Of a stretch of 34,657 nt of DNA, positions 15,243 to 25,129 are shown piece after piece. The stretch comes from Actinomycetes bacterium (GTDB lineage Bacteria; Actinomycetota; Acidimicrobiia; Acidimicrobiales; UBA8190), in NCBI GenBank assembly GCA_021819525.1, contig JAKAQW010000007.1, positions 10,676-45,332 of the forward strand. The letters are read 5' to 3'. The position numbers and the translations under genes were made by a program. Positions within the stretch are counted from its first letter, which is position 1. Each line of letters begins with the position of its first letter. The notes beneath the pieces were generated by a model. The model worked only from the letters and a program-made list of their open reading frames with translations, was not told the DNA's origin and made no database searches.

Positions 15243-15827
15243 CTACGAGGCGACCTGGCTCCGGGCCGCCGCCGATCCCCCGGCGCCGATCGCCGAGGCC
15301 GGCGACCCTCCCGGTGCCGGCACTGCCCAGCGAACAGCCAGCACCACCAGCGGGGCCAGCACCACGCCTCCGATGACGGTGACGACCATGGCGGGCAGCA
15401 GCGCAGTCTCGAACAGCCTGGGTACGCCGAGCAAGGTCGCGAGCACCACGTAACCGAAGGTGCCGGCACCGGCCCCCGCGCCGAGCACCAGCGGCGCCGG
15501 CCACCACGGCGAGCGGACCAGACCGGAGCTGGCATGCCCCGCCGCGTAGGCCACCAGGCAGCCCACCAAGGCCGAGAGCCCGAAGATGGTGGGGAGAAAG
15601 AGGTCGGCGACCAGGCCCACGACGAAGCCGACCGAGGCGCCACGATCCGGGCCGGCGACGTACCCGCAGGCCACCGCGACCAACAGGAGCAGATCCACGT
15701 GCGCCCCGTGCAGCTCGATGGCGTCGAGGATGGTGTTCTGGACGACGACCGCCAGCACCAGCACGACGGAGATCCGCACCAGGTCGGCGACCGCCAGCGG
15801 TTCGTCGGTGGACCGGCTGGTGGTCAT
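15243..15827 (-). CDS. mreD: Rod shape-determining protein MreD
   Basis: 194 residues, an integral membrane protein with about five hydrophobic segments (e.g. ISVVLVLAVVVQNTILDAI, LLLLVAVACGYVAG, GASVGFVVGLVADLFLPTIFGLSALVGCLVAY, PAMVVTVIGGVVLAPLVVLAV). The GxxVGFVxGLxxDLF pattern is characteristic of MreD. It links MreB/MreC to the elongation peptidoglycan machinery. The ATG overlaps the mreC stop (ATGA). The C-terminus is a short Ala/Ser/Gly tail. No PBP2/RodA gene follows. Confidence 0.9.
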   Translation of the reverse strand: MTTSRSTDEPLAVADLVRISVVLVLAVVVQNTILDAIELHGAHVDLLLLVAVACGYVAGPDRGASVGFVVGLVADLFLPTIFGLSALVGCLVAYAAGHASSGLVRSPWWPAPLVLGAGAGAGTFGYVVLATLLGVPRLFETALLPAMVVTVIGGVVLAPLVVLAVRWAVPAPGGSPASAIGAGGSAAARSQVAS

Positions 15828-16681
15828 CCCGGCGGCTCCACCTGCACGATGTCGACGAAGCTCAGGTTCGACAGATCGGCAGCCGGACGAGCCCGCACGG
15901 TCTGCGTGGTGGCCGACGCGCTGGCGTGGAAGGTGGTGACACGGGCCACAGGGATCCCTGCCGGATAGGCACCGAGCTTCTCCGACGAGCTGGCCAGGAC
16001 CATGCCGCGGCGCAGGTGGACGGTCGGGGCCACGTACTGCACCTGAAGTGGGTTGCCGGGCCCGCCTCCGACCACCGTGGCAAGGGTGCCGCTGGTGCCG
16101 ACGGTCACCGACACGACCGACCGCACGTCGGTGACCAGCTGCACGGTGCACTGGCCGCTGTCCACCTGGATGACATGGCCCACCAGGCCGGCACCGTCGA
16201 CGACCGGCATGCCCACCCCGACGCCTTGGGTCGATCCCTTGTCGAGCACCACCGTCGCCTCGAAGTTCGAGGCGTTCTGACCGATGACCTCGGCGGCCAC
16301 AGTAGGAAGGGCGGCGACATCTGCCCAGGGCAACTTCTCGAGCGCGGAGAGCATGTGGAGCCTCTGGCGCACGCTCTGGAGCTGCTCGGCAGCCGCTTCG
16401 CGCCGAGCGAGCTCGAACCGGAGCTTGGCGTTCTGCTGCTGGAGCGACCCGTAGTCGATGGCTCCCTCGAGGAAGCTGCCCACGGGGCGCAAGACGTCGT
16501 CGACCGCCCGGTCCAGCGGCGCGACGGCGTCGCCGGCGGAACGTCGGGCGCTGGTGATGGTCCCACGCAGATCTCCGCGGAAATCGAGGGTGATGATGGC
16601 GATCGACAGCAGGACCAGCACACCGATCCCCCATCCAGAGCGTCGGGAGCGTCGGGCCCTGCGCCGAGGGGGCCTGGCCAC
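15824..16681 (-). CDS. mreC: Rod shape-determining protein MreC
   Basis: 285 residues. A basic cytoplasmic start (RRRARRSRRSG) is followed by one membrane span (WGIGVLVLLSIAIITLDF), a periplasmic coiled coil (LQQQNAKLRFELARREAAAEQLQSV, about 97-125) and the beta-barrel MreC domain (VIGQNASNFEATVVLDKGSTQGV, GMPVVDGAGLVGHV, VTDVRSVVSV). This is standard topology and length. MreC scaffolds the elongasome outside the membrane. The GTG start at 16681 lies 41 bp after mreB, and the gene is coupled to mreD by ATGA. Confidence 0.94.
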   Translation of the reverse strand: MARPPRRRARRSRRSGWGIGVLVLLSIAIITLDFRGDLRGTITSARRSAGDAVAPLDRAVDDVLRPVGSFLEGAIDYGSLQQQNAKLRFELARREAAAEQLQSVRQRLHMLSALEKLPWADVAALPTVAAEVIGQNASNFEATVVLDKGSTQGVGVGMPVVDGAGLVGHVIQVDSGQCTVQLVTDVRSVVSVTVGTSGTLATVVGGGPGNPLQVQYVAPTVHLRRGMVLASSSEKLGAYPAGIPVARVTTFHASASATTQTVRARPAADLSNLSFVDIVQVEPPG

Positions 16682-16722
16682 TCGGACGCCGCCTCAGCGG
16701 CCGGGTTGGGTGTCGCAGAGCG

Positions 16723-17754
16723 TCATCCGACCGACGATGTGATGAGGACCTGCTTGAGCGCCTCGAACTCCTCGAGGCACTGCCCACTGCCGATGGCCAC
16801 GCAGTTGAGCGGATCCCGGGCGACCACGATCGGCATCCCGGTCTCCTCCTGGAGCCGGGCGTCGAGGCCGTGGAGCAGCGCACCGCCTCCGGTGAGCACG
16901 ATCCCCTGCTCCATGATGTCGGCTGCCAGCTCGGGGGGGGTCTTGTCCAAGGTGACCTTGACGGCGTCGATGATCGCCGAGACCGGCTCTTCGATGGCGT
17001 GGCGGATCTCTTCGGTCGAGACCACCACGGTCTTCGGGAGGCCGGTGACCAGGTCACGGCCGCGGATCTCGGCGTGCAGCTCCTCCTCGAGGAGGTAGGC
17101 CGAGCCGAGCGCGATCTTGATCTCCTCGGCGGTCCGCTCCCCGAGCGCCAGGCTGTACTCCTTCTTGATGTAGGAGATGATGGCCTCGTCGAGCTCGTCG
17201 CCGCCGATGCGCACCGACTGGCTGGTGACGATCCCGCCCAAGGAGATCACCGCCACCTCGGTGGTGCCGCCGCCGATGTCGACCACCATGTTCCCGGTGG
17301 GCTCGTGGACCGGCAGACCAGCCCCTATGGCAGCCGCCATGGGCTCCTCGATGATGTAGGCCTTGCGGGCGCCGGCATACTCGGCTGCTTCCATGACGGC
17401 GCGCTGCTCCACTCCGGTGATGCCGGAAGGGACGCAGATCACCATGCGCGGCTTCGCGAACCGGCGCTGGTGGACCCGCTGGATGAAGTAGCGCAGCATC
17501 TTCTCGCAGATCTCGAAGTCGGCGATGACCCCGTCCTTGAGCGGCCGGATCGCCTGGATGTGGCTGGGCGTGCGGCCGATCATCCGCTTGGCTTCAGCCC
17601 CTACCGCCAGCGGCCGGCCATCTTTGACGTTTATGGCCACCACCGACGGCTCGTTCAAGATGATCCCACGCCCTCGGACGTAGACCAGGGTGTTCGCTGT
17701 CCCGAGGTCGACAGCCATGTCTCTACCAAGCAGGAAGAATCGGTTGTCCGCCAT
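16723..17754 (-). CDS. mreB: Rod shape-determining protein MreB (bacterial actin)
   Basis: 343 residues, the usual size. Actin-family nucleotide motifs are visible: phosphate 1 [11 protein letters not shown], phosphate 2 [16 protein letters not shown], and adenosine [15 protein letters not shown]. It polymerises under the membrane and directs lateral wall synthesis. The ATG at 17754 ([20 protein letters not shown]) is chosen over the longer open frame because an AGCGAGGA ribosome site precedes it and the upstream stretch is Arg/Pro-rich. The 405-bp gap back to ndk probably carries its promoter. Presence of MreB suggests a rod-shaped or spore-wall-modelling cell. Confidence 0.96.
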   Translation of the reverse strand: MADNRFFLLGRDMAVDLGTANTLVYVRGRGIILNEPSVVAINVKDGRPLAVGAEAKRMIGRTPSHIQAIRPLKDGVIADFEICEKMLRYFIQRVHQRRFAKPRMVICVPSGITGVEQRAVMEAAEYAGARKAYIIEEPMAAAIGAGLPVHEPTGNMVVDIGGGTTEVAVISLGGIVTSQSVRIGGDELDEAIISYIKKEYSLALGERTAEEIKIALGSAYLLEEELHAEIRGRDLVTGLPKTVVVSTEEIRHAIEEPVSAIIDAVKVTLDKTPPELAADIMEQGIVLTGGGALLHGLDARLQEETGMPIVVARDPLNCVAIGSGQCLEEFEALKQVLITSSVG

Positions 17755-18014
17755 GCGGTGTCCTCGCTCTGCGGGTCGGTGCGGATGCAGTACGACAGAT
17801 TGCACCGGCGCCAGGCCGAGCGGCTGGCGGCTGTCCGGGCGGTCCAAGGCTACGGGACGGCACGGCTGCGCACAAGGCGCCCTGCTCAGCAGCCGGCTGG
17901 GAGCGGCTCGGGGCGGTCCACCGGCAGGCGGGGTGGTACACAGGCCGCCGTGGCCCCGGGATCGACCTGCTGCGCACGCCCCACCGGGCACGCCCCCTGG
18001 AGGCTGCCACGATC

Positions 18015-18145
18015 AGCACCTGCCCCGCCGGCGCGCCGCCGGCCATGCTCCGATGCCGGGCCCGGCTCGTGCAGCAGCAGCACCTGCCCCGCCGGCGCGC
18101 CGCCGGCCATGCTCCGATGGCCCCGGGCCCGGCTCGTGCAGCAGC
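18015..18145. repeat. Tandem repeat (64-bp period) with internal hairpins, downstream of ndk
   Basis: A 41-bp core (18015-18055 and 18079-18119) is repeated exactly, each followed by a near-identical stretch ending GGCTCGTGCAGCAGC. Each core contains GCCGGC-GCGCC-GCCGGC, a 6-bp stem with a 5-nt loop. It begins 14 bp after the ndk stop on the minus strand, so the paired hairpins may terminate ndk or slow RNA decay. The rest of the 17755-18159 gap holds no recognisable gene. Confidence 0.85.
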
Positions 18146-18159
18146 GGGCGCTCGTGGCG

Positions 18160-18570
18160 TCAGGCCAGCTCGGGGAAGAAGATGGCGATCTCGCGCGCCG
18201 CTGCTTCTGCCGAGTCCGAACCGTGCACGAGGTTCTCGGTGAGCACGGTGCCCAGATCGCCTCGGATGGTGCCGGGGGGGGCGACCGCAGGATCTGTGGG
18301 ACCCATCAGGGTCCGGACGATCCGCCAGGTGTCGGGGGGACCCTCTACCACGAGCGCCAGTCCCGGCGAGCGGGTGATGAATTCGATGAGCTCACCGTAG
18401 AACGCCTTGTCACGGTGCTCGGCGTAGTGGCGGGCAGCCGTGCCGGCGTCGATCACTCGCAGGGCGCCAGCCACCAGACGCAGGCCTTTGCGCTCGAGAC
18501 GGCCTACGATCTCGCCGACGAGACCGCGTTCGACGGCGTCGGGCTTGCAGATGACAAGTGTGCGGTTCAT
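18160..18570 (-). CDS. ndk: Nucleoside diphosphate kinase
   Basis: 136 residues. It transfers the gamma-phosphate from ATP to NDPs through a phosphohistidine. It starts MNRTLVICKPDAVERGLVGE and carries the active-site NLVHGSDS with H116. TLMGPTDP and GTIRGDLG are standard NDK motifs. No Shine-Dalgarno precedes the ATG, but TAGCCT lies 9 nt upstream in the 90-bp gap after folC, suggesting its own, nearly leaderless transcript. Downstream is a hairpin-bearing repeat. Confidence 0.97.
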   Translation of the reverse strand: MNRTLVICKPDAVERGLVGEIVGRLERKGLRLVAGALRVIDAGTAARHYAEHRDKAFYGELIEFITRSPGLALVVEGPPDTWRIVRTLMGPTDPAVAPPGTIRGDLGTVLTENLVHGSDSAEAAAREIAIFFPELA

Positions 18571-18579
18571 GACGCGGGC

Positions 18580-18585
18580 AGGCTA
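18580..18585 (-). promoter_or_regulatory. Candidate -10 element of ndk
   Basis: TAGCCT (minus strand) ends 9 nt before the ndk ATG, which lacks a Shine-Dalgarno. The predicted leader is 2-3 nt. -35 not recognised. Confidence 0.4.
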
Positions 18586-18660
18586 GCGGGCCCTGGCTGG
18601 CCCGTCGACCTGCTGACAGGCAGGTGGCCCGCTGCCTCGGCCGGCGTCAGGATCTGCGCA

Positions 18661-20082
18661 TCAACGCGCGTCGAGCCTGTCTCCGCGGCTAGCGAGATGG
18701 GCTCGAGCAGCAGCCACTACGTACAGTGACCCCATGACCACAAGTCGATCGTCGGTGCCCAGAGACCGCCGGGCCGCGTCGACGGCTTCTTCAACGGTGG
18801 CGGCTTCCTCGACGGCCATGTCGAGGCTGCGGGCAGCCGCTGCCAAGGTGGACAGCGCCATCGAGCGCGGCGAGGGAGCCGGGCACACCACCACCTGACG
18901 CACGCCGCTGGCCAGCAGCGGCTCCAGCATGGCGCTCGGGTCCCGCTGGGTCAGCATCCCCACCACGGCCACTGATCGTCCGGTCACCGGGAGGTCGTCG
19001 ACCAGGGCCTGAGCAAGCGCGGCTGCACCCGCGACGTTGTGGGCACCGTCGAGAACGACGAGCGGCGAGCGCCCCACCACCTCGAGACGGCCCGGCACGC
19101 GCAAGGCGCCGAACCCCTGGTCCACCACGGGTCGGGGGATCGGGGCACCGAAGAAGGCCTCCACCGCCGCCAGCGCGCAGGCCGCGTTGTGGCCTTGGTG
19201 AGAACCATGGAGCGCGACGAGCACGTCCTCGTAGCGGCCGTGAGGGCCCCACAGATCGACCAGCCGACCGCCGACGGCCACCAGGTTGCGGCTGCATCCG
19301 AAGGCCTCCCCGGCTCGCCACAACGGAGCCAGGTTGGCGGCGGCAGCCTCGGAGAACACGCCAGCCAGCTCTGGCTGGGTGGCGCCGAGCACGAGCGGGG
19401 CTCCAGGCTTCACGATCCCAGCCTTCTCGGCAGCGATGTCGGTCAGGGTCGGGCCCAGCACCTCGACGTGGTCGTAGCTGATACTGGTGACCACGCAGAC
19501 GTCGGGGTCGACCACGTTCGTGGCGTCCCACCGGCCTCCGAGGCCCACCTCCACCACTGCCACGTCGACAGCGATGTCCGCGAACCACGCAAAGGCGGCG
19601 GCCGTCAGCAGCTCGAACCGAGTGAGCCGGCCGGTCACCTGCGGCTCGAGCGCACGGAGGGTGCCGAGCACCTCGGCCAACGATTCGTCGGTGATCGGCT
19701 CACCATCGGCTACCAGACGCTCGTGGACGGCATGGAGGTTCGGGCTGGTGTAGACGCCCACCCGCAGTCCCCGGGCCGCCAGCAGGCTGGCGATCATGGC
19801 CACGGTGGAGCCCTTGCCGTTGGTGCCGGTGACGTGGACCACCCGGTAAGCCCGCTGCGGGTCGCCGAGCAGGCGGCACAGCGCTCTGATCCGGTCCAGC
19901 GTCGGCAGCTGCGCCCGGGTGGGCGTGGTCTGCTCGAAGTTGGTGTGCCCGTCCAGCCAAGCCAGGCTGTCGGCGATGGATCCGAAGCGCACCACACCAG
20001 GAGCACTGCCGGGCTCACCAGGAGCACTGCCGTGGTCCTCCGCGCGCCATACGAAGGCGTCGGAGCTGTCGAAGCCGGACAT
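18661..20082 (-). CDS. folC: Folylpolyglutamate synthase / dihydrofolate synthase
   Basis: 473 residues from the ATG at 20082 (MSGFDSSDAFVWRAEDHG). The Mur-ligase-type P-loop HVTGTNGKGSTVAM is at about 84-96, followed by GVYTSPNLHAVHERL, VEVGLGGRWDATNVVDP, SISYDHVEVLG and ENAAC-equivalent GHNAACALAA, all standard for FolC. It adds glutamates to folates and may also make dihydrofolate from dihydropteroate. The N-terminus has a short GSAPGEPGSAPG repeat before the domain, so a slightly later start is possible. It lies 20 bp after clpX. Mycobacteria have valS just before folC; here it is missing. Confidence 0.93.
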   Translation of the reverse strand: MSGFDSSDAFVWRAEDHGSAPGEPGSAPGVVRFGSIADSLAWLDGHTNFEQTTPTRAQLPTLDRIRALCRLLGDPQRAYRVVHVTGTNGKGSTVAMIASLLAARGLRVGVYTSPNLHAVHERLVADGEPITDESLAEVLGTLRALEPQVTGRLTRFELLTAAAFAWFADIAVDVAVVEVGLGGRWDATNVVDPDVCVVTSISYDHVEVLGPTLTDIAAEKAGIVKPGAPLVLGATQPELAGVFSEAAAANLAPLWRAGEAFGCSRNLVAVGGRLVDLWGPHGRYEDVLVALHGSHQGHNAACALAAVEAFFGAPIPRPVVDQGFGALRVPGRLEVVGRSPLVVLDGAHNVAGAAALAQALVDDLPVTGRSVAVVGMLTQRDPSAMLEPLLASGVRQVVVCPAPSPRSMALSTLAAAARSLDMAVEEAATVEEAVDAARRSLGTDDRLVVMGSLYVVAAARAHLASRGDRLDAR

Positions 20083-20102
20083 CGGTCGGACGTGGCGCAG
20101 GG

Positions 20103-21377
<1,275 letters not shown>

Positions 21378-21405
21378 CGGTGACGCTCCCTTCCCCTGCC
21401 GAAGT

Positions 21406-22035
21406 CTAGGCGACACCGACCGCTTCGGCAGCGGCCTCGGCGTCGCGAGAGGTCAGGATCTCGTCGATCAGCCCGTAGGCCACGGCCTCGTCGGCGGTCA
21501 TGACGAAATCACGATCGGTATCAGCATGGATACGCTCGGTGGGCTGGCCAGTGTCGCCGGAGAGCAGGCTGCTCAGCAGGTCGCGCATCCGCATGATCTC
21601 CTTGGCCTGGATCTCGATGTCGCTGGCTTGGCCCCCCACCCCCCCGTAGGGTTGGTGCAGCAGGATCCGCGCGTGGGGAAGCGCGAACCGCTTGCCCCGG
21701 GTGCCGCCGCCGAGCAGGACGGCAGCGGCCGAGGCGGCTTGGCCGTAGCAGAACGTCGACACGTCGGGCTTGATGAACTTCATGGTGTCGTAGATGGCGA
21801 ACAACGCCGTGATGTCACCGCCCGGCGAATTGATGTAGAGATGGATGTCCTTGTCGATGTCCTCGTACTCCAAGAACAGCAGCTGGGCACAGATCAAGTT
21901 GGCCACAGCGTCGTCGATCGGCGTGCCGAGGATGATGATCCGCTCCTTGAGCAGCCGCGAGTACAAGTCGTAGCCTCGCTCGCCTCGGGCCGTCTGCTCG
22001 ATGACCGTCGGCACCAGGTACCCCTGCGCGCTCAC
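21406..22035 (-). CDS. clpP: ATP-dependent Clp protease proteolytic subunit ClpP
   Basis: 209 residues. The catalytic triad is Ser102 ([12 protein letters not shown]), His127 (ARILLHQP) and an Asp in DTDRD (about 172). INSPGGD forms part of the oxyanion region. The AASAAAVLL stretch resembles mycobacterial ClpP2 more than ClpP1. Mycobacteria need both subunits, so a second clpP may lie elsewhere in the genome. The GTG at 22035 overlaps the tig stop (GTGA), coupling the folding factor to the protease, and clpX follows. Confidence 0.97.
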   Translation of the reverse strand: MSAQGYLVPTVIEQTARGERGYDLYSRLLKERIIILGTPIDDAVANLICAQLLFLEYEDIDKDIHLYINSPGGDITALFAIYDTMKFIKPDVSTFCYGQAASAAAVLLGGGTRGKRFALPHARILLHQPYGGVGGQASDIEIQAKEIMRMRDLLSSLLSGDTGQPTERIHADTDRDFVMTADEAVAYGLIDEILTSRDAEAAAEAVGVA

Positions 22036-23645
22036 GACTCGACCTCCACGCTGTGACCCTCCTGTGCTCGGCGGTCCGGGCTCTGCTCGTCGACGTCGTC
22101 GGTAGTGCTGGCATCCTCGGCACCAGAGTGCAGCGCGCCCTGGCCGTGCTCGTCGTCGGTGGGCCCGCTCACTTCTGCCTCCATCTGCAGGTCACGGCGC
22201 GACACCGGCGCTCCCTCCTCGTCTACCAGCTCGACATTCTCCTCGAGCCATCGCAGCGCCTTGGCCTTCCGCTGCTCCGAGCGTACCGCGGAGAGACGCC
22301 CGGCGCGTTCGAGGCGGCGGCGAAGCTCGGCCGGCCCGGTGCCGACCTGGGTGGCCATCTCGGCCAGCGATCGGCTCAGCTCGTCTTCGGAGACCTCGAT
22401 CCCCTCTGCCTGCGCTACAGCGCGCAGCGCCAGGTCGAGCAGCACGGCCCGGCGAGCCTCACCACGAAGCTCTTCGATGAGCCCCTGCTCGTCGCGCCCG
22501 GAACGAGCCAGCAGCTCGGCCAGGGTCATCCGCTGCTCGTTCAGCCGGTGCGACAGGTCGTGCAGGCGCTCGTCCACCTCGGCATCGACCAGCGTGGCCG
22601 GTGGCTCCTCGCTGACGAGAGCCACCAGGGCTTCCGCTGTGCGCTCCCGGAGGACCATGCGCGCGTGGCGCGCCTTCATCTGCCGTAGCCGGTCACGCAA
22701 GTCCGCACGCAGCTCCTCCAGGCTGGCCGCCTCTGTCGATTCCGCCACCCACTCGTCGGTGAGCTCCGGCAGGCGCTTCTCCTGGACGTCTTTGACCGTC
22801 ACCTCCACCTGCAAGGCAGCGGTCGCAGAGCCGGCAACACCGGTGTCCTCGTGCTCTTCGGGTGCGCCGTCGCCGGTGCCGCCCGCCGTGGCGTCTTCGG
22901 GTGCGCCGTCGCCCGCGTCGCCCTGCTCTGCGGGTGCGCCGTCGCCGGTGTCGCTTGCCGTGGCGTCTGCGGATCCCGATGCGTCGTCTCCCGCGGCGGG
23001 GACCGAGAACCGCACCACCGTGCCGGCTTGCGCTCCGCGCAGATGATCGTCGAGACCGGGCAGACCCGTGCCGCTGCCGAGCTCGTGCACGTAGTCGTCC
23101 ACATCGAGGCTCGTGCCGTCGGGTCGGGTGCCGTGCACGTCCACTGTCACGAAGTCGCCGTCGGCGGCAGGCCGGTCCACCAGGACCAGCTCGCCGTCGG
23201 TGTCACGCAACCGGTCGATCTGAGCGTCCACCTCCTCGTCGGCGACCGCCAGGGCCGGTACCATCACCTGCAGTCCCAGGTAGCCGGCCACCGACACCTC
23301 GGGGCGAACCTCGACGACGGCGTCGACGGTGAGAGGGCCGGGCTCGTCCGCCCCGCGCACATCGATCTCCGGAGCCGCGATGGGGTCGAGCTCGGTGTCG
23401 GCCACCGCCTGGGCGTACACCTCCGGGAGCAGGTCATTTATCGCTTGTTGGCGTAGCGCCGCCGAGCCCCCCAGCCTGGCTTCGAGAATCTGTCGAGGCA
23501 CCTTGCCGGGGCGGAAGCCGGGGACCCGGACTTGGCGGCCCAGTCGGCGGACGGTGGCGTCGAGGGCGTCGTCCACTTCGGAGCGATCGACTTCGATCGA
23601 CAGACGGACCCGGTTGCCTTCGACCGGTTCGGCATTCGCACGCAT
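22032..23645 (-). CDS. tig: Trigger factor (ribosome-bound chaperone / prolyl isomerase) with acidic insertions
   Basis: 537 residues, about 80-100 longer than usual. The N-terminal ribosome-binding domain contains the signature [15 protein letters not shown] (about 40-54). The FKBP-type domain (about 155-290) is interrupted by some 50 acidic, low-complexity residues in which GDGAPxE recurs three times, just before the final strand [18 protein letters not shown]. The C-terminal helical arms follow, and then another acidic tail of about 55 residues. Expected role: shielding nascent chains at the ribosome exit. No Shine-Dalgarno precedes the ATG at 23645; a TACACT hexamer lies 11 nt upstream and may drive the whole block. 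clpP is coupled downstream. Confidence 0.94.
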   Translation of the reverse strand: MRANAEPVEGNRVRLSIEVDRSEVDDALDATVRRLGRQVRVPGFRPGKVPRQILEARLGGSAALRQQAINDLLPEVYAQAVADTELDPIAAPEIDVRGADEPGPLTVDAVVEVRPEVSVAGYLGLQVMVPALAVADEEVDAQIDRLRDTDGELVLVDRPAADGDFVTVDVHGTRPDGTSLDVDDYVHELGSGTGLPGLDDHLRGAQAGTVVRFSVPAAGDDASGSADATASDTGDGAPAEQGDAGDGAPEDATAGGTGDGAPEEHEDTGVAGSATAALQVEVTVKDVQEKRLPELTDEWVAESTEAASLEELRADLRDRLRQMKARHARMVLRERTAEALVALVSEEPPATLVDAEVDERLHDLSHRLNEQRMTLAELLARSGRDEQGLIEELRGEARRAVLLDLALRAVAQAEGIEVSEDELSRSLAEMATQVGTGPAELRRRLERAGRLSAVRSEQRKAKALRWLEENVELVDEEGAPVSRRDLQMEAEVSGPTDDEHGQGALHSGAEDASTTDDVDEQSPDRRAQEGHSVEVES

Positions 23646-23656
23646 AAGGGAAACCG

Positions 23657-23662
23657 AGTGTA
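23657..23662 (-). promoter_or_regulatory. Candidate -10 element of the tig-clpP-clpX operon
   Basis: TACACT (minus strand) lies 11 nt before the tig ATG; the predicted leader is about 4-5 nt. A TTGTCG 20 bp further upstream (23683-23688) is a possible but widely spaced -35. Confidence 0.45.
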
Positions 23663-23734
23663 CCGGTCATCCAGGCACCAGCCGACAACCTGGACTGCCT
23701 TGCCAGCATCCGCCCGCTCGGGCGCAGGGGGCGC

Positions 23735-23740
23735 TAGCGT
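23735..23740 (+). promoter_or_regulatory. Candidate -10 element of the zinc-ribbon gene
   Basis: TAGCGT on the plus strand would give a leader of about 37 nt including the AGGAGGA ribosome site. No -35 is recognisable, so this is weak. Confidence 0.25.
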
Positions 23741-23784
23741 CTGGCGGTCCCGACGTGGGCGGGGCTTCGACCAGGAGGAACGAC

Positions 23785-23934
23785 GTGACGGCGTACGAGG
23801 GATACTGCGTGAAGTGCCGCGAGAAAAAGCAATTCGACGGGCAGGAGGTGGAGCTGGCCAACGGACGGCGTGCTGCGCAAGGAACGTGCCCGGCATGTGG
23901 CACGAAGATGAACCGCATGCTCGGGAACAAGTAG
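23785..23934 (+). CDS. Small zinc-ribbon protein (DUF5679-like)
   Basis: 49 residues: two CxxC pairs, CVKC near the N-terminus and CPACG in the second half, with TAYEGYCVKC at the start and KMNRMLG at the end. This is the pattern of the small DUF5679 family common in actinobacteria. A single zinc ribbon is likely; binding partner and role are unknown. The GTG at 23785 has a perfect AGGAGGA ribosome site 5 nt upstream. It is divergent from tig and followed by a perfect palindrome before the convergent ppx gene. Confidence 0.85.
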   Translation: MTAYEGYCVKCREKKQFDGQEVELANGRRAAQGTCPACGTKMNRMLGNK

Positions 23935-23961
23935 CAGGCCGCCACTCAGAGGGGCATGGGA

Positions 23962-23983
23962 CCGGCACGAGATCTCGTGCCGG
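23962..23983. terminator. Perfect 22-bp palindrome, candidate bidirectional terminator
   Basis: The half-site CCGGCACGAGA is followed by its exact reverse complement, centred on AGATCT. It lies 27 bp after the zinc-ribbon stop and 9 bp beyond the ppx stop, between converging genes, which favours a shared terminator. It lacks T-runs. A palindromic protein-binding site is the alternative. Confidence 0.55.
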
Positions 23984-23992
23984 CGGACGGGC

Positions 23993-24988
23993 TCAGGAAC
24001 CAGCACGGGCTGCCGACCCCGAGCTGCCGGTGCGGCTGCCCGAGCGGAGGTCGGCTACGGCATCGAGGATGGCACCCTCGCGTAGCCCCCACTCGCTCAC
24101 CACCAAGCGCTCGGCACCGAGCACCTCGGTCACCGCATGCATAGCTGCAGCACCGAACGCGATCGAGCGGGCCCTTCGTGTGGGCATGCCCGGCAATGCG
24201 AGCCGCTGCGCGAGGGTGAGCCGGCACAGCGTGCCGGCCAGCTCGTCGAGCTCTCCGGCCGGTAGCTCGACCCGGTCGACCGGACCCGGTGCAGCCGTGG
24301 CGCCTTGGCGGACCCGAGCGGTCGCCAGCCTGGCCAGCACCCGGGCCGTCCCACCACTTGCCACCACTCGTCGAGTACAGACACCTAGCGCGTCGAATTT
24401 CGCTCGCCAGTCGGCCACCGCCTCGGCGACCCGCCTGGCCACGACACGGCGACCTGGGGGACCTACCGGGTCGATGTCACCGAGCTCGCCTCTCAGCCGG
24501 GTCGCCCCGACCGCCACGCTGGTGGCCACCAGCAGGCTGTGGTCGTCCCCAGCGGCGAGCTCCAAGCTGCCACCACCGAGGTCGATCCCTGCCGAGGGCT
24601 CCGGGTCGCTCCACACTGCCGCTCGCTGGCCACGGAAGCACAGGCGTGCCTCCTCCGCCCCGTCGAGCAGGTGCACCCCCACACCGATGATCTCCGCGAT
24701 CCGTGCCGTGACTGCCCCGCCGTTCACGGCGTCGCGTAACGCCGCGGTGCCCACCGCGACCACCACATCAGGCTCCAGGTGGCGCAGGCGACCAGCCATG
24801 CGGCTGGTCACCCGCAACGACGCGGCTACCCGGTCGACCGGCACCGTGCCGGTCGCCCCCACTGCCGCGCCCAGGTCGAGGGTCGAGCGGTACCTCGCCA
24901 CCGGCACCAACGCGTCGCCCTCCACGTCGCACACCTGCAGGTGGAACGAACTGCTTCCCAAGTCGTACACCGCGGCGCGGACGGCCAT
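23993..24988 (-). CDS. Ppx/GppA-family phosphatase (exopolyphosphatase-like)
   Basis: 331 residues. It belongs to the ASKHA fold: AAVYDLGSSSFHLQV (phosphate 1), VGTAALRDAVNG, DGAEEARLCFRG with the catalytic-type Glu, GIDLGGGSLELAAG (phosphate 2), and a final SEWGLREGAILD typical of Ppx/GppA. It is the short, two-domain form, as for actinobacterial Ppx proteins. The substrate is polyphosphate or pppGpp. Normal phosphate 1 reads DxGSNS; here it is DLGSSSFH. TAGCGT lies 7 nt before the ATG with no Shine-Dalgarno. It diverges from the MscS-like gene 141 bp away. Confidence 0.9.
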   Translation of the reverse strand: MAVRAAVYDLGSSSFHLQVCDVEGDALVPVARYRSTLDLGAAVGATGTVPVDRVAASLRVTSRMAGRLRHLEPDVVVAVGTAALRDAVNGGAVTARIAEIIGVGVHLLDGAEEARLCFRGQRAAVWSDPEPSAGIDLGGGSLELAAGDDHSLLVATSVAVGATRLRGELGDIDPVGPPGRRVVARRVAEAVADWRAKFDALGVCTRRVVASGGTARVLARLATARVRQGATAAPGPVDRVELPAGELDELAGTLCRLTLAQRLALPGMPTRRARSIAFGAAAMHAVTEVLGAERLVVSEWGLREGAILDAVADLRSGSRTGSSGSAARAGS

Positions 24989-24995
24989 CGGCGCG

Positions 24996-25001
24996 ACGCT
25001 A
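24996..25001 (-). promoter_or_regulatory. Candidate -10 element of a leaderless ppx transcript
   Basis: TAGCGT (minus strand) ends 7 nt before the ppx ATG at 24988, placing a transcript start on or next to the start codon. No ribosome site is visible there. Confidence 0.4.
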
Positions 25002-25129
25002 CCGGGTCCACGCAGTCGCGGGGCACGGCACCCGGTGCGCGAGCATGGACCGGTGGACACGCCAACCGCCCTCCACCCTCGAGCCTCGGTCACCCCGGCC
25101 CCGATCCCTGCCAGGCGGAGCGCGACCCG

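Noticed and set aside
16870-18729. Long plus-strand open frame (619 codons) across mreB and ndk
   Set aside because: It crosses two conserved minus-strand genes and a non-coding repeat and has no recognisable domain.
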